Shown in pieces: positions 52,864 through 62,259 of a stretch of DNA of 64,000 bases. The position numbers and the translations under genes are program-made. The DNA is from DASXRU01 sp034665305 (GTDB taxonomy: Bacteria > Acidobacteriota > Blastocatellia > Pyrinomonadales > Pyrinomonadaceae). The notes under the pieces were generated by a model that did not search any database, was not told where the DNA came from, and saw only the letters and a program-made list of their open reading frames with translations. The stretch spans positions 1 to 64,000 of the forward strand of contig JAXDFZ010000011.1 of NCBI GenBank assembly GCA_034665305.1, written 5' to 3'. Positions within the stretch are counted from its first letter, which is position 1, and every line of letters begins with the position of its first letter.

Positions 52864-53235
52864 AACTCAAAAAAGTTTTATGCAACTTTAAATTGAACAC
52901 GCCGTTTATAGGACGGATTGGTTTGTTCGAGTTACATCACCTATTCAACCGCGCTAACGTTTCGCGACTCAGACTACAACAAAGCTGCTAAGCGACGTTA
53001 GCGCCCACGATTCGGTACGAGTTTTCGTTTCTTTTTCCAGAACCTTGAAGTGAATGAAGGTGGCGACGGTTCGAACCTAACGCAACTCTCTGTTTTGCGT
53101 TTTTGACGACGACGAATAAGCAACGTTTTAGATACGTAAGGGTTCTAACTCGACCTACTAAGCCGGCAGCCGGCGCCATCTCATTTGGTTTAAAAGTAAT
53201 CGTTAACACCAGCAGTTGCTCGAGCGTCTCTTAGT
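52864..53235. other. Unexplained hairpin-rich intergenic segment
   Basis: The 637-bp gap between hemE and the DUF5916 gene contains an unusually AT-rich, structured segment. GCGCTAACGT at 52951-52960 pairs with ACGTTAGCGC at 52995-53004 (plus an inner CGC/GCG), and AACGCAA at 53079-53085 pairs with TTGCGTT at 53095-53101. A palindrome ggttcgaacc lies at 53068-53077. Size (about 360 nt) would suit a structured RNA, but I do not recognise tmRNA, 6S or RNase P RNA in it on either strand. A 73-codon minus-strand frame has no ribosome site. Confidence 0.4.
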
Positions 53236-53312
53236 TCGTTTTTCTGTAACGCAAACTGTGCGTTTGCGCGTGGGTTGAATGAGCGTTTCACAAAAACTCA
53301 GATTCAGCCTTG

Positions 53313-53412
53313 TGTCTGCCCCTCCCCGTAAACGGGGAGGGGTTGGGGGTGGGGTTTCGCGCGAGTAAACCTCCTCTCTCCGCTTGCGGAGAGGGGGCGA
53401 AGACCGATATTC
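53313..53412 (+). repeat. Dispersed GC-rich intergenic repeat, copy 2
   Basis: Inverted relative to the copy at 6168-6271. It reads gcccctccccgtaaacgggg...gggggtggggtttcgcgcg...ctctccgcttgcggagaggg...accgat. Two small hairpins (ccccgtaaacgggg and ctccgcttgcggag) frame the conserved middle. No coding capacity. Confidence 0.65.
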
Positions 53413-53500
53413 AGTAATTTTTGTGCAATGCCGGTTGAATGCTGCTCACGATGGCAACTAACAGGTTGCGTCACTAGTTGGGCGCCAGGAGCTTCTGAGT

Positions 53501-56182
53501 ATGAAACATTTCCTGCTTGCCGCTGCGATGGTACTTTTTCTGGCGCCGCTGTCCCGGGCGCAATCTGAAAAATTGCCACGCACGAATGTGCCAACGCCTT
53601 CGCCCGCTCCTTCGCCGGCCAACGCTCCCACGCCTGAACCGGCAACCCAAACAGTTGAACCCGTCACTTCCCAACCTTCCCAACCACCGGCCAAGAGTAC
53701 GGGTCTGGGATTCGTGGTCCCCGCCGAAAAAGCGCGTCCGATTGTTGTCACGCGGTTTGAAAAGCCGCCCACGATCGATGGCCAGCTTGACGAAGAAGTT
53801 TGGAAGAGCGCGGCCGTCTTCAAGGACTTCTATCAAATCGATCCGGGCGACAACACCGCGCCGACAAAACCCACCGAAGTTCTGGCGGGTTATGACGCGA
53901 AATTCCTTTACATCGCTTTCCGTGCTTTTGACGAGAAGGACAAAGTGCGCGCGACGGTGGCGAAGCGGGACAATATTTTTAGCGATGACTATGTGGGAAT
54001 GTTCCTGGATACGTTCAACGATCAGCGCAAGGCTTTCGAGTTCTTTTTCAACCCCCTGGGGATTCAGGGGGACGGCGTAATTACGGAAGGTCGCGGCGAA
54101 GATTTCAGTGTCGATGTTTTGATGGACTCAAAAGGCCTCATCAACGATGAGGGCTACGTCGTGGAGATTGCCATTCCGTTTAAGTCTCTGCGCTATGAGG
54201 CGGGCAAAGGCAAACTCTGGGGCGTCCATTTCCTGCGCCGCATCAAACGAAACAACAACGAGTTGGATTCCTGGATGCCGTTTTCGCGCAGCGTCAACAG
54301 CAACCTGGCACAGTCCGGTCACATCACTGGTCTTGACGGGATTTCCACCGAACGCACTCTGGAAATAATTCCCAGTTTGACGATTTCCGAAACGGGCCGG
54401 CGAGTCGCTTCGCTGACGCCCCCGCTCGGCGTCGATCCCGGCCGGATCGTAAATCAACCGGTCGAGTTGGAGCCCGGCTTAACGGCAAAGTTTGGCCTCT
54501 CGCCCACAACCACTCTCGATCTCGCTTTGAACCCCGACTTTGCACAGGTGGAAGCCGACCAGCTCGTAGTCACAACCAACCAGCGCTTCCCGATTTTCTT
54601 TCCGGAGAAGCGTCCCTTCTTTCTTGAAGGCATCGACATCTTTCGTACTCCCATTCAAGCGGTACACACGCGCGCTATCGTCGATCCGGACGTAGCGTTG
54701 AAGCTCTCCGGAAAACAGGGCAAGAACACTTTTGGACTGATGGTCGCCAGTGATAATGGGCCGGGCAATCTGAGCCTGGATGATCGCAGCTCGCTGGCGG
54801 CGTGCATCGAGAGAAGAGATTATTTCCCCGGTAATCCGTTGGGCATCGTCTGTAACAATGAAAAGTTCATTGATAAGAATGCCTACATCGGTGTGTTGCG
54901 GTTGAAGCGGGACGTAGGCAAAGGCGACAGCACCGTCGGGTTGATCGCGACTACTTACAATTTTATTGAAAAGCATAATCAGCTCGGCGGCATCGATGGA
55001 CGTTTTCGCGTTAATAAAAACACGACAGTTAATTTTCAATTATTAGGAACGTCGTCGCGCAATTTCTTTTTCGACCCGCAAACCGCGAGCAGTGCTTATC
55101 GAACCGGCACGGGCTTTGGCTATTCGACTACTTACGATCTTCAGGGCCGTAACTGGGGGTTCCAGTTATTCGGCGAAGGCTATACGAAAGACTATCGCGC
55201 GGACGTGGGCTTTTTCGGCCGGACCAACACGAACTTCAACAGTGCGTATGTTCGGTACAACAGCGATCCCAAACCGAAGAAGACTATTCTCAGTTATCAC
55301 GTACATGATTTCAGTTGGATTGGTTACGACTTTCAGGGGCGCATTCAAAACTGGGAGAGTGAGAACTACATAGAGTGGCGGCTGCCGCGGAATTCATATT
55401 TCAGCCTGGCGTGGGAACCTGCGTACGAGCGCATCGTCGAAGAGGAGTTTGGAAACTCGCGCAATGCTCCCTGTGTCAGGACGGCTGATCCATTGAATCC
55501 GTTGAGAACAATCTGCCGGTCGGCCTTTTCCGGTCCTGAAGAAATCTCGGTGTACAAGCACCATTTCTTCATTGCCGGCAACTCGCAATACAGCAAGAAG
55601 ATCCAGTTCAACGGCCGCGCCGTATGGCGCACGAATCATCTCGATCTGGATTTTGGTGGCGGCCGGCGCTTCCCGCGTGTCAGTCCCGCCGCGCTGGAGG
55701 CCGCTGCCTTCCGAGCGAGCAACAGCGCCTTGTGCGCTGATAGCCATGCACCAAACGCATGCTTTGCGCCACTCGATCCAGGTCCCGGGCTGCTGTTCGA
55801 ATTCACCGGCGGCGTCACTTATCAGCCGACCAACGAGTTGCGCCTGTCATTGAACTACGTAAAGAACCGGCTGGTGCGAAACGACACCGATCGCGTGGCC
55901 TTTGATACCAACATCCTTACTTTTCGCGGCACGTATCAATTCACCAAGGCCACGTTTGCCCGCGCCATTATTGATTACAACACTCTGAACCAGCGCGCGC
56001 GCGCACAACTCCTGTTGGGCTGGACGCCCAATCCGGGCACAGCGTTTTACGCCGGCTACAACGATGATCTTAACTACGGCTTCAATAGCATCAGCAGCTC
56101 AATCGTTCCCGGCTTCCGCCGCAACGGCCGCACCTACTTCGTCAAGATGTCGTACTTGTTCCGCAAGAGCTTTGGTAGTTAA
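53501..56182 (+). CDS. DUF5916-domain exported protein with CBM9-like domain
   Basis: The 893-residue protein has a signal peptide (FLLAAAMVLFLAPLSRAQ) and a Pro/Thr-rich spacer. A CBM9-like beta-sandwich follows (about 85-270, ARPIVVTRFEKPPTIDGQLD, EVWKSAAVFKDF). The large DUF5916 region (about 280-893) has the PIFFPEKRPFFLEGIDIF signature and an alternating beta pattern, ending YFVKMSYLFRKSF with a C-terminal Phe-rich strand. That suggests an outer-membrane beta-barrel part. Function is unknown; families of this kind are abundant in Acidobacteriota and Bacteroidota. ATG at 53501. It stands alone, with repeats on both sides. Confidence 0.9.
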   Translation: MKHFLLAAAMVLFLAPLSRAQSEKLPRTNVPTPSPAPSPANAPTPEPATQTVEPVTSQPSQPPAKSTGLGFVVPAEKARPIVVTRFEKPPTIDGQLDEEVWKSAAVFKDFYQIDPGDNTAPTKPTEVLAGYDAKFLYIAFRAFDEKDKVRATVAKRDNIFSDDYVGMFLDTFNDQRKAFEFFFNPLGIQGDGVITEGRGEDFSVDVLMDSKGLINDEGYVVEIAIPFKSLRYEAGKGKLWGVHFLRRIKRNNNELDSWMPFSRSVNSNLAQSGHITGLDGISTERTLEIIPSLTISETGRRVASLTPPLGVDPGRIVNQPVELEPGLTAKFGLSPTTTLDLALNPDFAQVEADQLVVTTNQRFPIFFPEKRPFFLEGIDIFRTPIQAVHTRAIVDPDVALKLSGKQGKNTFGLMVASDNGPGNLSLDDRSSLAACIERRDYFPGNPLGIVCNNEKFIDKNAYIGVLRLKRDVGKGDSTVGLIATTYNFIEKHNQLGGIDGRFRVNKNTTVNFQLLGTSSRNFFFDPQTASSAYRTGTGFGYSTTYDLQGRNWGFQLFGEGYTKDYRADVGFFGRTNTNFNSAYVRYNSDPKPKKTILSYHVHDFSWIGYDFQGRIQNWESENYIEWRLPRNSYFSLAWEPAYERIVEEEFGNSRNAPCVRTADPLNPLRTICRSAFSGPEEISVYKHHFFIAGNSQYSKKIQFNGRAVWRTNHLDLDFGGGRRFPRVSPAALEAAAFRASNSALCADSHAPNACFAPLDPGPGLLFEFTGGVTYQPTNELRLSLNYVKNRLVRNDTDRVAFDTNILTFRGTYQFTKATFARAIIDYNTLNQRARAQLLLGWTPNPGTAFYAGYNDDLNYGFNSISSSIVPGFRRNGRTYFVKMSYLFRKSFGS

Positions 56183-56201
56183 GTAAAATGCTGCCAGCGA
56201 C

Positions 56202-56289
56202 CCACTCGCTACCGCTTGGTGGTACTGACTTCATCGGGGCCGATTCGCGACTGAGGAGTGAGGTCAGTACCACCACGCGGTAGTAACTG
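56202..56289. repeat. REP-like inverted pair after the DUF5916 gene
   Basis: Arms 56202-56229 (gctaccgcttggtggtactgac) and 56263-56289 (gtcagtaccaccacgcggtag) are inverted copies with a 33-base spacer. The gap 56183-56509 otherwise holds no gene. Confidence 0.6.
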
Positions 56290-56509
56290 TGTTGTGTCGT
56301 CGCGATGCGCTGCGGGTACGCGCCCCCGGTGAAACCCAGCTAGTGAAGAACGATGACTTCCACCCTTGTCCTCCGCAGCCTTTGGCGGTTCAGCCCTTCT
56401 CATCGATAATGTCAGGATTGGTATTTGCTGCGACGACCTCGGGCGGTGGGCGTGCGGATGCACGACTCGAGACGAGGTTTGGCGAAAGGCGTTAAGAAGG
56501 GTCGTATAA

Positions 56510-57121
56510 ATGGAAAAGCCAGCACCGGCGAGTTATCCGATTGCGGACAAGATCAAGAGGCGTTGGAGCCCGCGCGCCTTCTCCGATCGCATGGTCGAAT
56601 CCGAGAAGTTGCTTAGTTTATGGGAGGCAGCGCGCTGGGCGCCGTCGTCTTACAACGAACAGCCCTGGTATTTTCTAGTCGCCACCAAAGACAATGAAGC
56701 TGATTATCAGAAAATGCTGAGTTGCCTAGCCGAAGGAAACCAGCAGTGGGCGCGAACGGCGCCCGTGCTAATGATTTCAGTCGCGAAACTTGCGTTTGCA
56801 AAAAACGGTAAGCCAAACCGGCACGCTTTTCACGATGTTGGCCTCGCGGTCGCGTCGATGATTTTCGAAGCCACCGATTTGGATTTGTTTGTGCATCAAA
56901 TGGCCGGTTTCTCGCCGGAGAAGGTCAGGGAACTCTTTGCGGTGCCGGAAGGGTTTGAGCCCGTCGCTGCCATAGCGATTGGTTACGGCGTTGACGCGGA
57001 TGCCGTGCCGGATGATTTGAAAGAGCGTGAAGCAGCGCCGCGTGAGCGAAAGCCCATGGCCTCGTTTGTGTTTCAGGGAGCGTGGGAGCAACCGTCGCCC
57101 CTAACAATTGCTAGTGAGTAG
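56510..57121 (+). CDS. Nitroreductase-family flavoprotein
   Basis: A 203-residue FMN-dependent oxidoreductase of the nitroreductase superfamily. It has the N-terminal RWSPRAFSD (FMN phosphate Arg), AARWAPSSYNEQPWYFLV (FMN contact), DVGLAVASMIFEATDLDL and a C-terminal IAIGYGVDADAVPDDLKERE. Such proteins reduce nitroaromatics, quinones or other electrophiles with NAD(P)H. The physiological substrate is unknown. ATG at 56510. It may be upstream of, but not clearly in, the RND efflux operon that starts 24 bp later. Confidence 0.9.
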   Translation: MEKPAPASYPIADKIKRRWSPRAFSDRMVESEKLLSLWEAARWAPSSYNEQPWYFLVATKDNEADYQKMLSCLAEGNQQWARTAPVLMISVAKLAFAKNGKPNRHAFHDVGLAVASMIFEATDLDLFVHQMAGFSPEKVRELFAVPEGFEPVAAIAIGYGVDADAVPDDLKEREAAPRERKPMASFVFQGAWEQPSPLTIASE

Positions 57122-57145
57122 TAATCGCTGAAACCACTGAGACAG

Positions 57146-58432
57146 TTGCTTCGTATCGTGGTCGCAGCAAAATTGCGCGAAGTGAAGAAAGACAAATTGC
57201 CTAACTTAACCTCGATCTCAAAACGCTTTTCCGGCACCCGCTTAATATTGGTGGGGTTGGGTCTGTTTTGCTTACCAGGCGTTGCTTGTAAAAGCGACTA
57301 CCCGGCCGGCGGCAAGCCCGGTGGACCAGCCGGCAAGGCTGAAGCTCGCCAGGTGAAGACCGTGCCCGTGGCGCAAACTCCGGTTGGCGAAACCGTTACG
57401 GTAAACGGCACCCTCGCGGCTTACGATCAAACGACAGTAAGTGTGAAAGTGCCGGGGCGTTTGCGATCCATCTCAGTTGATTTGGGAAGTGTGGTACGTC
57501 GCGGTCAGAACATCGCCCAACTCGAAACCACCGATTACAGTTTGCGGGTGCAGCAAGCCGAAGCGGCATTGGCGCAGGCGCGCGTGCGGCTGGGACTTTC
57601 CCCGGACGGTACCGACGACAAGGTCAATCTGGAACAAACCGGAACCGTACGTCAGGCGCGCGCAGTTTTGGACGAGGCAAAGCTCAAGCGCGAGCGGGCG
57701 ATAAAGTTAGTTGAGCAGAGCGTCATTTCCCGTGAGGAATACGAACGCGTCGACGCGGAATACAAAGTAGCGCTGAGCCGTTACCAGGATGCGATCGAAG
57801 AGATCCGCAATCGCCAGGGCTTGCTGGCCCAGCGTCGCTCCGAGCTCGCGCTGGCCCGGCAGCAACTGGCCGACTCGAATGTGTATTCGCCGCTGGATGG
57901 AGTTGTCGAAGAAAAGAAGGTCAGCGTGGGTGAGTATCTGGCGGCCGGCGCGCCCCTCGTAACGATCGTGCGCATGGATCCGCTGCGGTTGCGGGCGGAA
58001 GTGCCGGAGCGCGAGTCGCGCAGCATTCGCATGGGCCAGAGCGTGCGGGTCAGCGTGGAGGGCGATCCGGTTTCCTACATGGGCCGTGTGAAACGTCTCA
58101 GTCCGACGATCACGCAGCAGAGCCGCGTGCTGGTGGTGGAGGCAGATGTTACGAATAGCGGCCGCCTGCGTCCCGGGTCATTCGTGCGCGCCGACATCGT
58201 GACGGATGAAGCGAACATGGCGGTGACAGTGCCGACGAGTGCGATAGTAACTTTTGCCGGAATTGAAAAGGTGATTCAAGTTCAAAACGGAAAGGCCATC
58301 GAAAAACCGGTGACCACGGGGCGGCGCGGACCCGACTGGACCGAAATCATCTCCGGAGTCAACGCCGGTGAAGCCGTAGTGGTCGAGCCCGGTAACTTGC
58401 AAACCGGAATGCCGGTGAATGTGATTCAGTAA
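57146..58432 (+). CDS. RND efflux periplasmic adaptor (membrane fusion) protein
   Basis: A 428-residue adaptor bridging an inner-membrane RND pump and an outer-membrane channel. The N-terminal hydrophobic segment ends ...CLPGVACKSD, a possible lipoprotein signal, though the lipobox is not ideal. Then come the lipoyl/barrel-sandwich half (VSVKVPGRLRSISVDLGSVV), an alpha-hairpin of about 100 residues (ALAQARVRLG...ELALARQQLADSN), the second half YSPLDGVVEEKKVSVGEYLAAG, and beta-barrel and membrane-proximal domains. Start TTG at 57146 is the longest option; a GTG near 57182 is possible. The pump gene follows after a long hairpin. Confidence 0.9.
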   Translation: MLRIVVAAKLREVKKDKLPNLTSISKRFSGTRLILVGLGLFCLPGVACKSDYPAGGKPGGPAGKAEARQVKTVPVAQTPVGETVTVNGTLAAYDQTTVSVKVPGRLRSISVDLGSVVRRGQNIAQLETTDYSLRVQQAEAALAQARVRLGLSPDGTDDKVNLEQTGTVRQARAVLDEAKLKRERAIKLVEQSVISREEYERVDAEYKVALSRYQDAIEEIRNRQGLLAQRRSELALARQQLADSNVYSPLDGVVEEKKVSVGEYLAAGAPLVTIVRMDPLRLRAEVPERESRSIRMGQSVRVSVEGDPVSYMGRVKRLSPTITQQSRVLVVEADVTNSGRLRPGSFVRADIVTDEANMAVTVPTSAIVTFAGIEKVIQVQNGKAIEKPVTTGRRGPDWTEIISGVNAGEAVVVEPGNLQTGMPVNVIQ

Positions 58433-58433
58433 G

Positions 58434-58569
58434 AAAGTTTCGAGTTTCGGGTTTCGAGTTTCGAGTTCGGTCAACGTGAGCTAAGCGCTAAGAACCAAGA
58501 GCCAAGAGCTGCGACCTGTGACTGAGACTTTTCCGAACTCGAAACCCGAAACTCGAAACCCGAAACTTT
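58434..58569. repeat. Long inverted repeat between adaptor and pump genes
   Basis: Arms 58434-58470 and 58532-58569 are 37 bases long with only three mismatches, each composed of tandem gtttcga(g) words. The loop of about 60 bases contains short direct repeats (ctaagcgctaag, ccaagagccaagag). In RNA it would form a very stable stem in the middle of the efflux operon, eight bases before the pump start codon. Confidence 0.75.
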
Positions 58570-58577
58570 AAAGTCCC

Positions 58578-61500
58578 ATGCAAAAGCTTGCCGAGATTTG
58601 TATTCGTCGTCCCGTCTTTGCCGCGATGATCATTTTGTCGCTGGTAGTGGTCGGCTCGGCCAGTTTCTTCAAACTCGGCGTCGATCGTTTTCCTTCCGTT
58701 GATTTACCCACCGTCAATGTCCGCGTGAATTTGCCCGGCGCTTCGCCGCAGGAAGTCGAATCGCTCGTCACTCAGCAAGTGGAAGAGGTAGTGAACACCG
58801 TCGACGGCATCGACGAGTTGCGCTCGATCTCCGGACAGGGAACGTCGATCGTCATTGCGACCTTCAAACTCGATCGCGATTTGGAATCCGCAGCCCAGGA
58901 CGTGCGCGACCGCGTCAATAGTTTGGGCCGCAGTCTGCCTGACGATGCCACGCCGCCGGTAGTGCAAAAGTTTGATAACGACAGCACCCCGGTAGTAACT
59001 ATTTCGCTTTCCGCGGACCGATCTATCCGCGAACTGACTGAGCTGGCGGATAAGACCGTGCGCGTACAACTGGAACGCGTTGGCGGGGTCGGCGAAGTGC
59101 GCGTGGTCGGCGGACTGGAACGCGCGATCAATATTTGGATCGACGCCGAGCGGTTGGCTGCCTATCAGATCCCAGTTACCGCGGTACGCGCCGCCCTCGT
59201 GCGCCAAAACGCCGACGTGCCCGGCGGTAACGTAAACACTTCGCGCGAAGAATTGACGCTGCGGACGATGGGCCGTTACACGGACCCGCGTGCTTTTGAA
59301 GATCTGGTGATTGCGAACGTCAACGGTTCACCCATTCGATTGCGTGACGTGGGCCGCGTCGAGGACGGCACCAAGGAGCAAAGGTCACTGGCGCGTTTGA
59401 ATGGCGTGCCGACTGTCACCCTGGAAGTGCGGCGACAATCAGGTGGAAATACCATCGACGTCATTAACGGCGTCAAGCGCGAGCTTCCGAGAGTCACCAG
59501 CCAGCTGCCTACCGACGTGAAGATGGAAGTCATCCGCGACCAGTCGCGCTACATCGAGGCGGCGCTGCATGAAATTGAAAAGCATCTGGTGCTGGGCAGT
59601 ATTCTTGCCAGCCTTGTCGTATTGCTTTTCATGCGCAACTGGCGCTCAACGTTGATCGCGGCAGTGGCCATTCCGTGTTCGCTGATTTCAACATTCGGCA
59701 TGATGCGGGCGCTGAACTTCACGCTCAACAGCGTGACCATGCTAGCGCTGGTGCTGATGGTTGGCGTGGTGATCGACGACGCGATCGTAGTGCTCGAAAA
59801 CATTTTCCGATTCATTGAGGAGAAAAGGATCAAGCCGAAAGAAGCGGCGAAAGAGGCGACGAAAGACATTGGCATGGCGGTACTGGCTACGACGCTATCG
59901 CTGGTGGTGATCTTCCTTCCCGTGTCCTTCATGTCTTCGATCTCGGGCCGCTTCCTTTATCAATTCGGTATTACCGCTGCGGTCGCGATCATGGTCAGTT
60001 TGCTCGTGTCGTTTACGCTCACCCCGATGATGAGTTCGCGGCTGATTCGCGTCGACGACGCTGAGAAAGAGGGTCACAGTCAACCATCCTCACGGGCTGG
60101 CTTCTATCGTTGGATAGACAAGTCTTACACGACGCTGCTGGCGTTCGCGATGCGGCATCGCCTGGCAGTTTCCTTAATCGCGCTCGTCGTTGCGTTGTCC
60201 AGTGTGCCGCTGTATCGCACGGTGAAGCAGGAGTTCATCCCGACGAACGTTGATGAAGCGGAATTTGAAGTCAGCGTCAACGGTCCCGAAGGCACTAATC
60301 TTCCCGTAATGAACGAAACTATGCAGGCAATCGAGAAAGAGATTGCCTCGACTTACGGTGTGCGGTTGGTGCTCGCCAACGTGGGCGGCTCGTTTCTCGG
60401 CGGCGTGAATCAGGGCGGCGCGTATGTGCGAATTGCGCCGCATGAGGAGCGTACTTTTTCCTTCGGCAAACTCTGGACTGAAACTAAGAAGGGCAAGCCG
60501 TGGCTCGCGTTTCGCGGAAACTACAGCCAGCAGGATGTGATGCTGGCCGTGCGCCGCCGGCTGCAAAAGTTTGCGCCGATGCGGATCGGTGTGCGCAACT
60601 CGCAGTCGTTTAATTTTGGCTCTGGCGGACGCTCGGATATTGACTTCATTTTGCGCGGCCCGGACATCGTGGCGCTTTCCGGCTATGCGGAGGATTTAGT
60701 AAAGCGCTCGCAGCAACTCGGCGGAATCGTCGACGCGGACACTTCGTTGAAACTCAACAAACCAGAATTGAAGGTTGAGATCAATCGTGCGCGGGCCGCC
60801 GATTTGGGCGTAGACAGCACGGACATCGCCACCGCCCTGCGTCTGTTAGTTGGTGGCGAGGACCGCGCGTCTCGTTTTCGCGATGAGTCAGTCAATGAAG
60901 ACTACGACGTCCAGTTGCGTTTGAATGAGCGCGACCGCAGCGATGCTGAAATTATCAAACGGCTCTATGTGCCCTCAACGCGCGGCGGGCAAGTGCGTCT
61001 GGATAATCTCGTGAACATCAGGCGCGACACCAGTCCTTCGCGAGTGGATCGTTTGGACCGCGAGCGCCAGGTTTCCATGCGCGCGTCGGTGGCTCCGGGC
61101 TTTGCCCTCGCAGATCGGATTCAGGCATTGCGGGGCGCGGTGGCCGAAATGAATCTTCCGGCGGCCTACACGACCACCGTTGCGGGGCGGGCCAGGGAAC
61201 TGGAGCGAACATTTACCGAATTCATCTGGGCGTTCCTGCTGTCGATCATTTTCATGTACATGATCCTGGCGTCGCAGTTCGAGAGCACGATTCACCCGAT
61301 AACGATTCTTCTAAGTTTGCCGCTCTCGGTGCCGTTCGCTTTGCTTTCGCTTTGGGGAACTGGCGATACCCTCAATCTTTATTCGGCGCTGGGCATCCTG
61401 GTGCTGTTTGGTGTGGTGAAGAAGAATTCGATCCTGCAGATCGATCACATGAACAACCTGCGCGCTAAGGGCATGGAACGTCTGGAAGCCATCATGCAGG

Positions 61501-61946
61501 GCAACCGCGATCGCTTGCGCCCAATTCTGATGACGACCCTCGCGTTGATTGCCGGCATGACGCCGCTAGCGCTGGGAACCGGCCCGGGCGCAGAGGAACG
61601 GCGGTCCATTGCGGTCGTCGTTATCGGCGGCCAGAGCCTGTCGTTGCTGTTGACGTTGATCGCTACGCCAGTAGTTTATTCATTGCTGGACGATCTCAAA
61701 TCGACGCACCGCTGGCGTAGTTTCATGACGGCCACCTCGGGGTTCTTCGATCGATTCAAGGGCGCGTTCCGTCGGCCGAAGCCCGCTACCCCCGTTTCCG
61801 ACGACGCGTCCCTTCAGGTTTCGCACGACGCTGCGGATGCCGGCTATTCAAACGGTCCCATTAATGAAAGCACGTTGGCGAGCGCTGAGTTTGACGACGA
61901 AGAAAACGATCCCGTCGGCGCCGGCGCGACGCACGCCAGCAAGTAG
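58578..61946 (+). CDS. RND efflux pump, HAE-1/AcrB-like inner-membrane transporter
   Basis: A 1,122-residue proton-driven pump. TM1 follows CIRRPVFAAMIILSLVVVG. Porter subdomains are recognisable by VNLPGASPQEVESLVTQQVE. The TM4 proton relay is VGVVIDDAIVVLENIFR (two adjacent Asp). The second half repeats the pattern (FIWAFLLSIIFMYMILASQFES; VVKKNSILQIDHMNNLRAKG). An additional soluble tail of about 70 residues after TM12 (ends EENDPVGAGATHASK) is longer than in AcrB. ATG at 58578. Co-transcribed with the adaptor gene; the outer-membrane TolC-type partner is not in the window. Substrates are unknown. Confidence 0.95.
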   Translation: MQKLAEICIRRPVFAAMIILSLVVVGSASFFKLGVDRFPSVDLPTVNVRVNLPGASPQEVESLVTQQVEEVVNTVDGIDELRSISGQGTSIVIATFKLDRDLESAAQDVRDRVNSLGRSLPDDATPPVVQKFDNDSTPVVTISLSADRSIRELTELADKTVRVQLERVGGVGEVRVVGGLERAINIWIDAERLAAYQIPVTAVRAALVRQNADVPGGNVNTSREELTLRTMGRYTDPRAFEDLVIANVNGSPIRLRDVGRVEDGTKEQRSLARLNGVPTVTLEVRRQSGGNTIDVINGVKRELPRVTSQLPTDVKMEVIRDQSRYIEAALHEIEKHLVLGSILASLVVLLFMRNWRSTLIAAVAIPCSLISTFGMMRALNFTLNSVTMLALVLMVGVVIDDAIVVLENIFRFIEEKRIKPKEAAKEATKDIGMAVLATTLSLVVIFLPVSFMSSISGRFLYQFGITAAVAIMVSLLVSFTLTPMMSSRLIRVDDAEKEGHSQPSSRAGFYRWIDKSYTTLLAFAMRHRLAVSLIALVVALSSVPLYRTVKQEFIPTNVDEAEFEVSVNGPEGTNLPVMNETMQAIEKEIASTYGVRLVLANVGGSFLGGVNQGGAYVRIAPHEERTFSFGKLWTETKKGKPWLAFRGNYSQQDVMLAVRRRLQKFAPMRIGVRNSQSFNFGSGGRSDIDFILRGPDIVALSGYAEDLVKRSQQLGGIVDADTSLKLNKPELKVEINRARAADLGVDSTDIATALRLLVGGEDRASRFRDESVNEDYDVQLRLNERDRSDAEIIKRLYVPSTRGGQVRLDNLVNIRRDTSPSRVDRLDRERQVSMRASVAPGFALADRIQALRGAVAEMNLPAAYTTTVAGRARELERTFTEFIWAFLLSIIFMYMILASQFESTIHPITILLSLPLSVPFALLSLWGTGDTLNLYSALGILVLFGVVKKNSILQIDHMNNLRAKGMERLEAIMQGNRDRLRPILMTTLALIAGMTPLALGTGPGAEERRSIAVVVIGGQSLSLLLTLIATPVVYSLLDDLKSTHRWRSFMTATSGFFDRFKGAFRRPKPATPVSDDASLQVSHDAADAGYSNGPINESTLASAEFDDEENDPVGAGATHASK

Positions 61947-61959
61947 CGGCCATCCATAA

Positions 61960-62170
61960 ATCGAATCACGCGGCCCGCAGAGCGGGCGGATATCAGTAGC
62001 CCACAGCGCAAGCTGTAGGTTCGCTGCGTCGATTGAACCCAAGCTCGCGAAGCGAGCGACATAAGTTGAACGGCCGATGAATCGCGAGCGGATTTATGTC
62101 GCCCCTGCGGGGCTTTGCTTTTTGTGGCCCCGTTAACCCACAGCTCGCGCCGTGGGCTACGGATATGGCG
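61960..62170. repeat. Palindrome-rich intergenic DNA after the pump gene
   Basis: Between the pump and protease genes (61947-62259) there are several short palindromes: gcccgcagagcgggc, caagctcgcgaagcgagcg and cacagctcgcgccgtgggc. The blocks gcccacagcgcaagctgt and cacggcgcgagctgtggg (reverse) mirror each other across the interval. No gene is seen. Confidence 0.45.
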
Positions 62171-62259
62171 TTAGCTTCGCCAACTGTTTGACCTGCTCCG
62201 GCTCAACTCTGGTGTTTTGTTTCGTGCTATCTCATTAACATTAATCCAGGGAATCATAA

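Noticed and set aside
52988..53209. 73-codon minus-strand frame
   Set aside because: No ribosome site, no protein-like pattern, and it crosses the hairpins of the unexplained segment.
52864..53235. tmRNA, 6S RNA or RNase P RNA between hemE and the DUF5916 gene
   Set aside because: Size would fit, but I find no tag frame ending in Ala-Ala-stop, no acceptor stem with a CCA end and no conserved RNase P blocks on either strand.
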